In this document: piece by piece, positions 46,055-55,055 of the stretch | How positions within the stretch are numbered: position 1 is the stretch's first letter | Layout of the letters: every line of letters begins with the position of its first letter | Assembly: GCA_013204105.1 (NCBI GenBank) | Contig: JABMOM010000032.1 | Span: 124,001 to 188,000 of the forward strand | Direction of reading: 5' to 3' | Origin: Flavobacteriales bacterium | GTDB taxonomy: Bacteria; Bacteroidota; Bacteroidia; Flavobacteriales_G; Salibacteraceae | Length of the DNA: 64,000 nucleotides | Notes under the pieces: model-generated | Told to the model about the DNA's origin: nothing | The model's database searches: none | What the model saw: the letters and a program-made list of their open reading frames with translations, nothing else | Program-made: the position numbers and the translations under genes

Positions 46055-47316
46055 ATTCCAGCGCCCACGGTTTCGTTTGTGCTTTCATCGATCAAAATGA
46101 TGCTGCCCGTATTGCGGTTGCGTTGGTAGCGATCAGTGAAGAGCGGAACTGTGGTGCGTATGGTGATGCGAGCGATGTCGTTCATCTTAATGTCCTTGTC
46201 ATCTTCCAAGCGATGCAAGGAATTGATATCGACCTTATAGCGGATCTCCTTGATGATGCAACGCGCCGAGCGTGAAGTATGCTTCACAGCGTATTTGCCA
46301 TTGAGTTGTAAGGGGCGTGTACTCATCCAACATACCATCATTTCGTGGTCCTGGCTAACCTCTGGCTGGTTGTTCACCCGCACGATCATGTCTCCTCGGC
46401 TCACGTCGATGTCGTCTTCTAGGATCAAGGTGCAACTCATGGGAGGAAAAGCCTCTTCTATTTCACCGTCAAAGCTGTCGATTTTGGCAATCTTAGAAGT
46501 GAATCCAGAAGGGAGGACAATCACTTCATCCCCTTTCTTGAATACGCCTCCCGCAACACGCCCTGCATAACCTCTGTAATCATGGAACTCAGTAGTCTGA
46601 GGTCGAATGACGGTCTGAACAGGGAAACGACAATCCACGTGGTTGGCGTCGCTTGCTATATGCACGGTCTCCAATGTGTAAAGCAAGGTCGATCCGCCAT
46701 ACCAATCCATTTTTTTAGAACGATCCACAACATTGTCCCCTAAGAGGGCGCTGATTGGGATGTAGCGGATGTCATTGATCTCCAACTTGGAAGTGAAGTC
46801 GTCCAGTTGGTTTTTGATCTCCTCATACCGTTCTTGTGAGTATTCTACAAGGTCCATCTTGTTGACGCAGTAAATGACATGCTTAATACCCAAAAGAGAA
46901 GCGATAAAGCTGTGTCGAGCAGTCTGCTCAACGAGGCCATGACGTGCGTCAACCAAGATGATTGCGAGGTTGGCTGTACTCGCTCCGGTCACCATGTTTC
47001 GCGTGTACTGGATGTGTCCCGGGGTGTCTGCGATGATGAACTTTCGCTTTGGCGTAGCGAAGTAGCGGTAGGCGACATCGATGGTGATGCCTTGCTCTCG
47101 CTCAGAACGGAGTCCATCCGTCAAGAGGGCTAAGTTCACTTGACCATCGCCTCCTATGCGCTTACTGGCTTTTTCAACGGCTTCCATTTGATCCTGGAAG
47201 ATCGCCTTACTATCGTAAAGCAGTCGTCCGATGAGGGTGCTCTTTCCGTCGTCAACGCTTCCTGCAGTAGTGAAGCGTAAAAGCTCCATGTCCAAATATC
47301 CTGTAGTCTCGCTCAT
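46045..47316 (-). CDS. cysN: Sulfate adenylyltransferase subunit 1 (GTPase)
   Basis: A 423-residue elongation-factor-like GTPase that couples GTP hydrolysis to APS formation by CysD. G1 is GSVDDGKST (19-27), G3 DTPGHIQYTRNMVTGA and G4 NKMD; the CysN-type C-terminal beta-barrels follow. No C-terminal APS-kinase fusion is present, in agreement with the separate cysC upstream. It is the last gene of cysC-cysD-cysN; 41 bases separate it from cysD. Confidence 0.95.
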   Translation of the reverse strand: MSETTGYLDMELLRFTTAGSVDDGKSTLIGRLLYDSKAIFQDQMEAVEKASKRIGGDGQVNLALLTDGLRSEREQGITIDVAYRYFATPKRKFIIADTPGHIQYTRNMVTGASTANLAIILVDARHGLVEQTARHSFIASLLGIKHVIYCVNKMDLVEYSQERYEEIKNQLDDFTSKLEINDIRYIPISALLGDNVVDRSKKMDWYGGSTLLYTLETVHIASDANHVDCRFPVQTVIRPQTTEFHDYRGYAGRVAGGVFKKGDEVIVLPSGFTSKIAKIDSFDGEIEEAFPPMSCTLILEDDIDVSRGDMIVRVNNQPEVSQDHEMMVCWMSTRPLQLNGKYAVKHTSRSARCIIKEIRYKVDINSLHRLEDDKDIKMNDIARITIRTTVPLFTDRYQRNRNTGSIILIDESTNETVGAGMIL

Positions 47317-47357
47317 GTCAATGTATGCTTGCTAATGTCTTAGGTCTGTCTTGTTTT

Positions 47358-48260
47358 TTAGAAGTAGCCTTCTTTCTTTCGGTCTTCCATCGCTGCTTCT
47401 GATCGCTTGTCGTCCGATCGGGTTCCGCGTTCCGTGGTGCGGGTTGCAGCAACCTCTTCAATGATTTTCGCCAAATCATCCGCAGGCGACTCAACGGCTC
47501 CGGTGCAGGTCATGTCACCGATGGTGCGGAAGCGTACAATGCGCTTTTCAATCTTTTCTTCAGGCCTTTTAGGCATGAACTCTCCGTCGGAATAGATGAC
47601 ACCATCTCTGATGAAAACATCCCGTTCATGAGAGAAGTACAGGGAAGGCAAATCGATGTTTTCGTGCAGTATATATTGCCACACGTCCATCTCTGTCCAG
47701 TTACTGATTGGGAATATTCGGAAGTTTTCGCCGAAGTTCTTCATCCCATTGAACAGATTCCATAGCTCTGGGCGTTGGTTCTTTGGATCCCATTGACCGA
47801 ACTCATCGCGATGCGAAAAGAACCTTTCTTTAGCACGGGCCTTTTCTTCATCTCTTCGGGCACCACCCATGCAGGCGTCGAATTTGTGCTTTTCGATCGT
47901 GTCAAGAAGGGTCACGGTTTGAAGACCATTGCGACTGGCGTTGAAGCCAGTTTCTTCTGCTACTTTTCCTTGATCAATGCTTTCTTGTACCGAGCCGACG
48001 ATCAATTCAACTCCATCCTTTTTAACGAGGCTGTCACGGAAAGCGATGGTTTCAGAGAAGTTGTGTCCTGTGTCTACGTGCACCAACGGAAATGGGATCT
48101 TAGCTGGCCAAAAGGCCTTCTTGGCTAGGTGATAGCAAAGGATGGAATCCTTGCCTCCTGAAAAGAGCAATGCAGGATTGTCAAACTGAGCAACGACCTC
48201 ACGGATGATGAAGATCGCTTCCGACTCCAATTCTTTCAGGTGTGTCAAATTGTATTTCAT
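47358..48260 (-). CDS. cysD: Sulfate adenylyltransferase subunit 2
   Basis: A 300-residue PAPS-reductase-fold enzyme that forms APS from ATP and sulfate. The PP-loop LLFSGGKDSILCYHLA is near residue 32, with HVDTGHNF, GGARRDEEKARAKER and the C-terminal RTTERGTRSDDKRSEAAMEDRKKEGYF all intact. Its start overlaps the cysC stop (ATGA), which implies translational coupling. Confidence 0.96.
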   Translation of the reverse strand: MKYNLTHLKELESEAIFIIREVVAQFDNPALLFSGGKDSILCYHLAKKAFWPAKIPFPLVHVDTGHNFSETIAFRDSLVKKDGVELIVGSVQESIDQGKVAEETGFNASRNGLQTVTLLDTIEKHKFDACMGGARRDEEKARAKERFFSHRDEFGQWDPKNQRPELWNLFNGMKNFGENFRIFPISNWTEMDVWQYILHENIDLPSLYFSHERDVFIRDGVIYSDGEFMPKRPEEKIEKRIVRFRTIGDMTCTGAVESPADDLAKIIEEVAATRTTERGTRSDDKRSEAAMEDRKKEGYF

Positions 48261-48871
48261 GATCTATCTATTCGAATGAACGGCAAAAGCTTTTCAAAAA
48301 GCTCGTCGCCGGATGCTTGAATGGTCTTGTCTTTTGTTTTGATTTCTATGGAAGGCGCATTGGGCCCTTCAAAAGGAGCAGAGATTCCAGTAAAGTCCTT
48401 GATCTCACCTGCCCTTGCCTTTTTGTATAAGCCCTTCACATCGCGCTTCTCACATTCTTCCAAAGGAGTGTTGATGTAAACCTCAAGAAATTCTTCGGCT
48501 CCAATGATGTCCTTGGCCATGTCTCGGATGTCTTGCGTTGGACTCACGAAGCAGTTGATGCAAATTACCCCGCCGTCGGCAAAGAGCTTGGAAACTTCGG
48601 CAATCCGTCGGATGTTTTCCTGGCGGTCTTCTTCCGAAAAACCCAGTCCCTTATTTAATCCAGTGCGGACGTTGTCGCCGTCTAGCAGCTTCGAGAAATA
48701 TCCGTTCTTCAATAATTGTCGCTCAAGGTACTTGGCCAAGGTGGTTTTTCCAGAACCCGAAAGCCCTGTCATCCAAACGACCTTTCCACGCTGGTTCAGA
48801 AACGCTTCCTTTTCAGGTTTCTGGATCAGTTCGTCAAAAACACTGTGAATATTGTTTCCCTCGTCCTTCAT
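48257..48871 (-). CDS. cysC: Adenylylsulfate kinase
   Basis: A 204-residue APS kinase that makes PAPS from APS and ATP. The P-loop GLSGSGKTT is at 36-44; LLDGDNVRTGLNKGLGFS, the ENIRRIAEVSKLFADGG lid region and the FLEVYINTPLEECEKRDVKGLYKKAR segment are typical. It heads the cysC-cysD-cysN operon. The presence of an APS kinase means the product is PAPS. No reductase (cysH) is in the window. Confidence 0.96.
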   Translation of the reverse strand: MKDEGNNIHSVFDELIQKPEKEAFLNQRGKVVWMTGLSGSGKTTLAKYLERQLLKNGYFSKLLDGDNVRTGLNKGLGFSEEDRQENIRRIAEVSKLFADGGVICINCFVSPTQDIRDMAKDIIGAEEFLEVYINTPLEECEKRDVKGLYKKARAGEIKDFTGISAPFEGPNAPSIEIKTKDKTIQASGDELFEKLLPFIRIDRS

Positions 48872-48881
48872 AAACAGCGGG

Positions 48882-48889
48882 CAAATGTA
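48882..48889 (-). promoter_or_regulatory. -7 box of cysC-cysD-cysN
   Basis: On the minus strand TACATTTG is an exact TAnnTTTG match, 10 bases before the cysC ATG, giving a leader of only about 5 bases. A -33 TTG is not obvious. Confidence 0.6.
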
Positions 48890-48931
48890 TGAATATCAAG
48901 CCGCTTATCTGCGCTTAACACAAAATTAATC

Positions 48932-48952
48932 TACTAGTTCTATAGACTAGTA
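48932..48952. promoter_or_regulatory. 21-bp palindrome in the cysC-deoC divergent gap, candidate operator
   Basis: TACTAGT-TCTATAG-ACTAGTA has perfect 7-bp arms; the centre TCTATAGA is itself palindromic. It lies about 45 bases upstream of the cysC -7 box and about 40 bases upstream of the deoC -7 box, a place suited to a dimeric regulator. Which gene it serves is not known. Confidence 0.45.
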
Positions 48953-48991
48953 CTATTTATTCTCAGATGGCCCGTCTTTTCTGTTTTCCGC

Positions 48992-48999
48992 TAGTTTTG
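48992..48999 (+). promoter_or_regulatory. -7 box giving a predicted leaderless mRNA (deoC)
   Basis: TAGTTTTG is an exact TAnnTTTG match ending 6 bases before the ATG at 49006. It decides the start: an in-frame ATG at 48967 lies upstream of the box and would not be transcribed. Confidence 0.62.
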
Positions 49000-49005
49000 C
49001 CAGCA

Positions 49006-49920
49006 ATGGAAGTCAAGGACAAAAGCGTAGAATTTTCATCGGTTCCCGTGGATCTCATGGGCATTAATGACCGCATTGCTAGGATCAAAGCACGCAGCAT
49101 CAAGTCAGAGGCGAAGGTGGCGGGATTGCACATGGCGTTGAGCATGATCGACTTGACCACATTGGAAGGTTCGGATACGCAGCAAAAGGTGCGGCAACTC
49201 TGTTACAAAGCCATGCACCCACACGACGAGCTAGAAGGCACTCCACCGGTAGCAGCCGTTTGCGTCTATCCAACCCTGGTGCGCACGGCGAAAGAAGCAT
49301 TGAAAGGGAGTGAAGTTCGAGTGGCGTCAGTTGCCACCTATTTCCCAAGTGGTCAATCCACCTTGGAGCAGAAATTAGAAGAGACGCACTTTGCCATCAC
49401 GGAAGGAGCAGATGAGGTGGATATGGTCATCTCGAGGGGCAAATTTCTAGCAGGTGAATACACCTATGTTTTGAATGAAATAAAAGCGGTGAATGCACTT
49501 TGTAAAGAACATTCGGTTGACTTAAAAGTGATTTTGGAAACGGGTGAGTTGGGGTCGTTGGACGAAGTGCGCAAAGCAGCCGATCTTGCCCTCCTCGCAG
49601 ATCCTGCATTCATAAAAACGAGCACGGGAAAGATTGGTCAGGCAGCAAACATGCAAGTCACCCTCGTCATGCTTCAGGCCATTTCAGATCATTATCACCG
49701 AACGGGAGCGCGGGTAGGAATGAAGCCAGCTGGCGGGATTTCTGACGCAAAGACCGCGCTGCATTACTTGATGATGGTGAAAGAAGTGTTGGGGGAGGAT
49801 TGGCTCACCAATAAACGTTTTCGCTTTGGCGCCAGTAGATTGGCAAACGATATTCTGATGCAATTGCGCAAGCAACAAACGGGGCTCTATCAGTCCCCTC
49901 ATTATTTTTCAAAGGATTGA
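49006..49920 (+). CDS. deoC: Deoxyribose-phosphate aldolase
   Basis: A 304-residue class I aldolase that cleaves 2-deoxyribose 5-phosphate into glyceraldehyde 3-phosphate and acetaldehyde. The Schiff-base lysine is in FIKTSTGKIG, the second catalytic lysine in GMKPAGGIS, and the acid in DEVDMVISRG. The length is a little over that of the E. coli enzyme because of an N-terminal extension. An alternative ATG at 48967 would add 13 residues without conserved content. The following two aldehyde dehydrogenase genes suggest that the acetaldehyde is oxidised at once. Confidence 0.95.
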   Translation: MEVKDKSVEFSSVPVDLMGINDRIARIKARSIKSEAKVAGLHMALSMIDLTTLEGSDTQQKVRQLCYKAMHPHDELEGTPPVAAVCVYPTLVRTAKEALKGSEVRVASVATYFPSGQSTLEQKLEETHFAITEGADEVDMVISRGKFLAGEYTYVLNEIKAVNALCKEHSVDLKVILETGELGSLDEVRKAADLALLADPAFIKTSTGKIGQAANMQVTLVMLQAISDHYHRTGARVGMKPAGGISDAKTALHYLMMVKEVLGEDWLTNKRFRFGASRLANDILMQLRKQQTGLYQSPHYFSKD

Positions 49921-49926
49921 TTGAAC

Positions 49927-51366
49927 ATGACAAAGGACTGGAACTTATCTGCTGCCCCTGAAAGCACTTCGCACGTTCAACTCCAACAGGAGTATGGCTT
50001 GTTTATAGGTGGAAAGTGGATCAAGCCGAGCGATGGCAAATACTTTGAGACCTCAAATCCAGCCACTGAAAAGAAATTGGCCTCCATCGCTTTGGCAGGA
50101 AGGAAGGACGTGGACTCGGCGTTCAAATCGGCCGATAAGGCATTTGAAAGTTGGTCGAAGCTTTCTGGCGCGGAACGGGGCAAATACATTTTTCGCATTG
50201 CCCGCATTATTCAAGAGAAGAGCAGAGAATTTGCAGTGATCGAGTCTATGGATGGGGGAAAACCGATCCGGGAATCACGTGATATTGACATTCCACTGGC
50301 TGCCGCCCATTTCTTCTACTACGCGGGTTGGGCTGATAAATTGGAATATGTATTCCCGGGACGAAAAGTGCGTCCCATGGGCGTTGCTGCTCAGATCATT
50401 CCATGGAATTTTCCACTCTTGATGGCGGCTTGGAAGATCGCTCCTGCATTGGCATGCGGGAATACGGTTGTTTTGAAGCCCGCTGAGACTACTTCCCTCA
50501 CCGCCCTCAAATTGGCTGAGGTCATTGACGAAGCAGGCTTGCCTCCCGGGGTCGTGAACATCATCACAGGGGATGGTTCTACGGGAGCACTCATGACTGC
50601 ACACCCAACGCCGAATAAGCTGGCGTTTACAGGTTCCACAGAAGTGGGCAAACAGATCTACAAAGCGGCAATCCAAGGAGGTAAGAAGGTCACGCTGGAA
50701 TTGGGTGGAAAGGCCGCCAACATCATTTTTGACGATGCACCCATCGATGCTGCTGTCGAGGGTATCATCAACGGCATCTATTTCAATCAAGGGCATGTCT
50801 GTTGCGCCGGATCGAGGTTGTTTGTGCAAGAGACCGTTTACGCTGAAGTCCTTGCCAAGTTGAAGAGAAGAATGGACAGCCTGATCGTGGGAGATCCGAT
50901 GGATAAGAATACCGACATAGGGGCGATCAACTCCAAAGAGCAATTGAAAACCATTGAGCACTACCTCAAGCTGGGAAGCGAAGAGGGGGCGGATATATAC
51001 CAACCAGCCGGTGAGCTACCCAAGAAGGGCTATTGGTGCAAACCAACGTTGTTTACCAACGTCGCTCAAAGCAACCGCATCGCGCAGGAAGAAATCTTCG
51101 GACCGGTATTGGCGATCCAGACCTTTCGTACGATCGACGAGGTGATTGAAAAAGCGAACAATACGCCTTATGGGCTGAGCGCTGGTGTTTGGACAGACAA
51201 AGGGTCAAAGGTCTTCCAGCTGACCAAGGCTTTGAAAGCAGGTGTCGTCTGGGCCAACACATACAACAAGTTTGATCCAACGAGTCCGTTTGGCGGTTTC
51301 AAGGAAAGCGGATTCGGAAGGGAAGGGGGAATGCACGGCTTAGAGGCCTATTTAGCTTTCGATTGA
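49927..51366 (+). CDS. Aldehyde dehydrogenase, full-length, ALDH16-like first half
   Basis: A 479-residue NAD(P)-dependent aldehyde dehydrogenase. The NAD-binding segments IIPWNFPLLMAAWKIAPAL and FTGSTEVGKQIY, the catalytic Glu in LELGGKAANII, the catalytic Cys in GHVCCAGSRLF and the late EEIFGPVLAI motif are all present. It starts six bases after the deoC stop; ATG 49927 is preferred over TTG 49921. With deoC and the truncated paralogue downstream it probably works in deoxyribose catabolism, oxidising acetaldehyde or a related aldehyde. It contains all residues needed for activity. Confidence 0.92.
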   Translation: MTKDWNLSAAPESTSHVQLQQEYGLFIGGKWIKPSDGKYFETSNPATEKKLASIALAGRKDVDSAFKSADKAFESWSKLSGAERGKYIFRIARIIQEKSREFAVIESMDGGKPIRESRDIDIPLAAAHFFYYAGWADKLEYVFPGRKVRPMGVAAQIIPWNFPLLMAAWKIAPALACGNTVVLKPAETTSLTALKLAEVIDEAGLPPGVVNIITGDGSTGALMTAHPTPNKLAFTGSTEVGKQIYKAAIQGGKKVTLELGGKAANIIFDDAPIDAAVEGIINGIYFNQGHVCCAGSRLFVQETVYAEVLAKLKRRMDSLIVGDPMDKNTDIGAINSKEQLKTIEHYLKLGSEEGADIYQPAGELPKKGYWCKPTLFTNVAQSNRIAQEEIFGPVLAIQTFRTIDEVIEKANNTPYGLSAGVWTDKGSKVFQLTKALKAGVVWANTYNKFDPTSPFGGFKESGFGREGGMHGLEAYLAFD

Positions 51367-51404
51367 AAACCATGATCCGCCTTTTGCGGTAAAAAGAACA
51401 TGCA

Positions 51405-52271
51405 ATGCCAAGACTAGACATCAAAAAGACGTACAAGCTCTTCATCGGAGGTAAATTTCCAAGAACGGAAAGCGGTAGGTCATACCCCATAAATGATGAG
51501 CAAGGCGGAGTAATAGCCAACCTCTGTCTCGCTTCACGAAAGGATTTTCGCAATGCTGTTGTTGCTGCGCGGAAAGCTCAGTCAGGATGGGCGGGTATGA
51601 CGGCCTACAATCGTGGACAGATCTTATATCGATTGGCTGAAATGCTTGAAGCGCGACACGACGCGTTTGCGGCGGAGATGCAAACCTTAGGATTACCGAA
51701 GAAGCAGGCGAAAAAAGAGGTGGATACTTCCATCGATCGCTTGGTTTATTATGCTGGGTGGTGCGATAAGTACTCGGCGATTTTTAGTTCGGTAAACCCA
51801 ACGGCAACTGCACATTTCAATTTTTCGGTGCATGAGCCCACAGGGGTAGTAGCAGCCATCCTTCCTGAAGAATCTCCGCTTCTGGGCCTGATCAGTACAA
51901 TCGCCCCAATCATCGCGGGCGGAAACAGCGTCATTGTATTGGCATCTCAAATGAAGGCGACTTCTGCCGTGAGCTTTGCAGAAGTAATTCAGAATTCTGA
52001 CGTTCCAAGTGGTGTCGTAAACGTCCTCACCGGTGATGGGCAAGAGCTATTGCCGCAAATGGCATCGCACCTGGATGTGAACGCCTTGGTCATCGCTCGC
52101 AGTGACGTAGAGATGGAGAAACTCCTCGTTGCATCGGAAAATGTCAAGCGCTTGATCCATTGGCCTTCCATTTTAACCGAGCAAGACCCCTACAAGATCC
52201 TCGATGCGCAGGAGGTGAAAACCACGTGGCATCCTGTGCAAGAGAGTGCGTCTTCGGGAGAAGGTTATTGA
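51405..52271 (+). CDS. Truncated aldehyde dehydrogenase homologue lacking the catalytic domain
   Basis: A 288-residue protein that aligns with only the NAD-binding half of aldehyde dehydrogenases: YKLFIGGKFPRTESGRSYP, then LAEMLEARHDAFAAEM, VVAAILPEESPLLGLIS and GVVNVLTGDGQELLPQMASH. The catalytic Cys region is missing, and the Asn of the usual PWNFP motif is replaced (LPEESP). It ends in a short tail unlike aldehyde dehydrogenases. The frame is open and clean, so this looks like a maintained subunit rather than decay. Together with the preceding gene (479 + 288 residues) it matches the two-domain layout of ALDH16 proteins, here split into two genes. Confidence 0.85.
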   Translation: MPRLDIKKTYKLFIGGKFPRTESGRSYPINDEQGGVIANLCLASRKDFRNAVVAARKAQSGWAGMTAYNRGQILYRLAEMLEARHDAFAAEMQTLGLPKKQAKKEVDTSIDRLVYYAGWCDKYSAIFSSVNPTATAHFNFSVHEPTGVVAAILPEESPLLGLISTIAPIIAGGNSVIVLASQMKATSAVSFAEVIQNSDVPSGVVNVLTGDGQELLPQMASHLDVNALVIARSDVEMEKLLVASENVKRLIHWPSILTEQDPYKILDAQEVKTTWHPVQESASSGEGY

Positions 52272-52291
52272 TCCTTATTGGAAGAATCGTC

Positions 52292-52298
52292 TAATTTG
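52292..52298 (+). promoter_or_regulatory. Weak -7-like box before the TPR kinase gene
   Basis: TAATTTG is one base short of TAnnTTTG and lies 21 bases before the ATG at 52320, the same arrangement as in front of the TonB gene. Confidence 0.35.
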
Positions 52299-52319
52299 GT
52301 GGCCTGTCAACCAACAGCA

Positions 52320-54212
52320 ATGTTTGATTTCTTCCCTTCATACCCAAAGATTAAGCGGCGGACTTGGCTGATGCTATTATCCAGCAGCATTAGCTTGGTG
52401 GTGCATGGCCAGAAGAGTGAGGCCTTGCTGAAGCAATTCGAACGCTTGAGTGGGTCGAGTCCCCAAAAAGCCATGCAAATGGTCGATTCGCTCGCGGCGA
52501 TTGAAGGCATTCATGACTTACCTGGGGAATGGTTGGAGCTGATGCGAGCAGAGGCCCTCTTCGCAATGAACGAGTACCCGAGGGCTAAATTGAATTTTCT
52601 CACAGCAGGCGAATTGGCGAAGCAAAACAACAACCTGAAAGTATTGGCCAGAAGCCAAGTGGGAATGGCTCAGTGTAGCTACAGGTTGTCTGACGTGAAG
52701 AATGCGATAATCGAGGCTGAACAAGGCTTGCGCTACGCGAAAGAAGCTGAGGATATTTCGAGCGAGGCGAAGGCTTTGACTTTGACAGGCAACGTGCTGA
52801 TGAATCAAAAGGATTTTGCCGGAGCCTTGAGCTACTTCAACAAAGCATTGGAGATTCATGCCGCACGAGGAGACAGTTCGCAAATGGCAGCAAATCTCAA
52901 CAACATCGGAAACGTACACCTCGAATCCAAGGAATACAAAGAAGCAGAAGCCTACTTCAATAAAACCTTGGCCATTGATTCTGCCTTAGGAGGGCGTTCA
53001 TACGTTGCTGGGGATTACAACAACCTCGGATTGGTGATGAAGAATCGCGGAGATTTGGAGACTGCTCTGAAATACCAAATGGCCTCTTTGGAGATCAACC
53101 GTGAATTGCATTTACCTTTTGGAGTGGCAGGAAATTTCAACAACCTGGGCAATATATACCAAGGTTTAGGGAAGCCTGACGAAGCTCTTCGGATGTTCAA
53201 TGACTGCTTGGAACTCGCTGACTCGTTGGGATACCAATCGATCAAGAACGACGCTATGTCGAATATGGCGGACGTGTACATGGAGATGGGGGAGTACGAA
53301 CGAGCGAATCAGTATCTCAAGGATTTAGTGAGTAGTATTTCTCAGATATACAGTGACGATGTAGCGAAAAAACTCACTTCCTTCAACGACCTCTATGACC
53401 TGATGCAAAAGGAGAATGAGATCCGTGATTTGCAACAGAGGGAGGCGTTGAATCAAGTACGTGTCGAGCGGGAAAGGCTTTGGTACCTTGCCATTCTGCT
53501 GATGGTGATCATGATGGGACTGGTGGTTGTCTGGTGGATGCGGACCCGATCGTTGAAGGAAGGCCACCGGCTCCAGCTGGACCTACAACATTATCAACTG
53601 AAGGCGATTCAGCTTCAGATGAATCCGCACTTTCTCTTCAATACCTTGGGCGCCATCGGCAACTACATCGAAGAACACAACGCTGGTGAAGCGAGCAGAT
53701 ACCTCTCAAAGTTCTCGAAATTGATGCGAAATTTTCTAGAGGCCGCCGAGCATTCCGTCACCACCATTGAGCGAGAAATGACCCTTCTAACACGCTATTT
53801 GGAACTGGAGCAACTGCGATCCGATCATTCGTTTGAATTTGAGGTCACAGCGGATGAATCTCTCTACGGAACCGCTTTGCCAAGCATGGTTTTGCAACCC
53901 ATTGTAGAAAATTCAGTGCTCCATGGCGTACGAAAGTTGACAGATGAAAAAGGAGTCATTCGGGTACATTTCTTTAAAGAAGACGAAGAGACCGTATGCG
54001 AAGTGTCGGATAATGGCCCTGGCTTTGCCCCGAAACAGGAATCAAAAGGGAAGCACTCTTCCATTGGAATGCAACTCATTCAAAAGCGCTTGCAGTTGTT
54101 ATCTAAGGAATCAGGACAAAGCCTCCAGTTAAAAGTGAAAGATCGAAAAGAGGGAGTGAGGGGCGCTAGCATCCTGATATACCTTGGCAGCGGCGAATTT
54201 AAAAGCAGATGA
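52320..54212 (+). CDS. TPR-containing sensor histidine kinase, LytS/YehU type
   Basis: A 630-residue kinase. A signal sequence or anchor (MFDFFPSYPKIKRRTWLMLL) is followed by about six tetratricopeptide repeats in the periplasm (for example ANLNNIGNVHLESKEYKEAE and GNFNNLGNIYQGLGKPDEAL), a coiled coil, one TM segment (AILLMVIMMGLVVVWWM), then the His-kinase domain with the phosphorylated His in QLQMNPHFLFNTLGAI and a HATPase domain (PIVENSVLHGV, SDNGPGFAP, GMQLIQKRL). The start at 52320 is family-like; TTG 52278 is rejected. Its stop overlaps the ATG of the response regulator (ATGA), so the pair is one system. Confidence 0.92.
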   Translation: MFDFFPSYPKIKRRTWLMLLSSSISLVVHGQKSEALLKQFERLSGSSPQKAMQMVDSLAAIEGIHDLPGEWLELMRAEALFAMNEYPRAKLNFLTAGELAKQNNNLKVLARSQVGMAQCSYRLSDVKNAIIEAEQGLRYAKEAEDISSEAKALTLTGNVLMNQKDFAGALSYFNKALEIHAARGDSSQMAANLNNIGNVHLESKEYKEAEAYFNKTLAIDSALGGRSYVAGDYNNLGLVMKNRGDLETALKYQMASLEINRELHLPFGVAGNFNNLGNIYQGLGKPDEALRMFNDCLELADSLGYQSIKNDAMSNMADVYMEMGEYERANQYLKDLVSSISQIYSDDVAKKLTSFNDLYDLMQKENEIRDLQQREALNQVRVERERLWYLAILLMVIMMGLVVVWWMRTRSLKEGHRLQLDLQHYQLKAIQLQMNPHFLFNTLGAIGNYIEEHNAGEASRYLSKFSKLMRNFLEAAEHSVTTIEREMTLLTRYLELEQLRSDHSFEFEVTADESLYGTALPSMVLQPIVENSVLHGVRKLTDEKGVIRVHFFKEDEETVCEVSDNGPGFAPKQESKGKHSSIGMQLIQKRLQLLSKESGQSLQLKVKDRKEGVRGASILIYLGSGEFKSR

Positions 54213-54949
54213 TTACCACCATTCTTATAGTAGAGGACGAACCAGCACTTCGCAGATCCTTGGAGCGAAATCTGACCAAGCTGTTTTCGGAAGAAGTAAC
54301 GCTGCATTTAGCTGGATCGGTAAAGCAAGCCTTAGAAGTGTGCGCTAAAAATGCAATCGACCTGATCTTCTTGGACATTAACCTCCCGGATGGGACTGGA
54401 TTTGACTTACTTGATCAGATAGGCGCTACGGATGAGGACCCAGAGACTTTGGTGATAATCACAACCGCCTATGAGGAATTTGCCATCGAAGCCATTCGAG
54501 CGAGCGTTGTAGACTACCTATTGAAGCCGATCGATCCAGAAGAATTAAAAGCCGCGATCGAGAAAGCGAATAGGAGGATCAGCGAACGCTCTGTTGATGA
54601 ACCCTCAGCCATCCAAAGCGAGAAGATTGCGGTTTTCACGGCAGAACGTGTCCAGCTAGTCGATCCAGAGGAGATCGTACGCGCCCAGTCGAGCAGCAAC
54701 TACACTACGCTTTATCTGACAAGCGGCGAAAAGCTGGTCATCTCTCGGACCCTCAAAGACGTCGACGCCAAACTTGGCCCTCGAGGATTCTTAAGGGTGC
54801 ATCAATCGCATTTGGTGAACTTGCTGCACATCCGCTCGTTTGAAAAGCAGGGAATTGGCATCGTCATCTTATCGGACGGCTCGGAAGTGGTGGTGTCTAA
54901 TTCATATCGAGGCCAATTGATCGATCTTTTGCGCAAACACTCCTTTTAG
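54209..54949 (+). CDS. LytTR-family response regulator
   Basis: A 246-residue regulator. The receiver domain has acidic ED at 9-10 and the phosphorylated Asp at 56 (FLDINLPDGTG), with Thr and Lys in ITTAYEEF and LLKPID. The C-terminal LytTR DNA-binding domain starts near residue 145 (SSNYTTLYLTSGEKLVISR, LRVHQSHLVNLLHIRSF). It is coupled to the TPR kinase by a 4-base overlap. Target promoters cannot be named; the aldehyde dehydrogenase genes just upstream and the type IX cargo just downstream are neighbours. Confidence 0.94.
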   Translation: MITTILIVEDEPALRRSLERNLTKLFSEEVTLHLAGSVKQALEVCAKNAIDLIFLDINLPDGTGFDLLDQIGATDEDPETLVIITTAYEEFAIEAIRASVVDYLLKPIDPEELKAAIEKANRRISERSVDEPSAIQSEKIAVFTAERVQLVDPEEIVRAQSSSNYTTLYLTSGEKLVISRTLKDVDAKLGPRGFLRVHQSHLVNLLHIRSFEKQGIGIVILSDGSEVVVSNSYRGQLIDLLRKHSF

Positions 54950-55055
54950 AATTCTCATCCGATGCCTTAGGATGCTCAAGAGAACCCATCGAATTCTCAT
55001 TTGCTGAATTGTTCGCTTGGTCTGTGAGTCTTGTATTAAACGCAAACAAGCACTC

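Noticed and set aside
51405-52271. Aldehyde dehydrogenase pseudogene
   Set aside because: It has an intact start, frame and stop, and its truncation matches the known short domain of ALDH16, so decay is less likely than a maintained subunit.
54950-55055. Terminator after the LytTR regulator
   Set aside because: Only 5-bp inverted repeats with long loops and no T tract are present.
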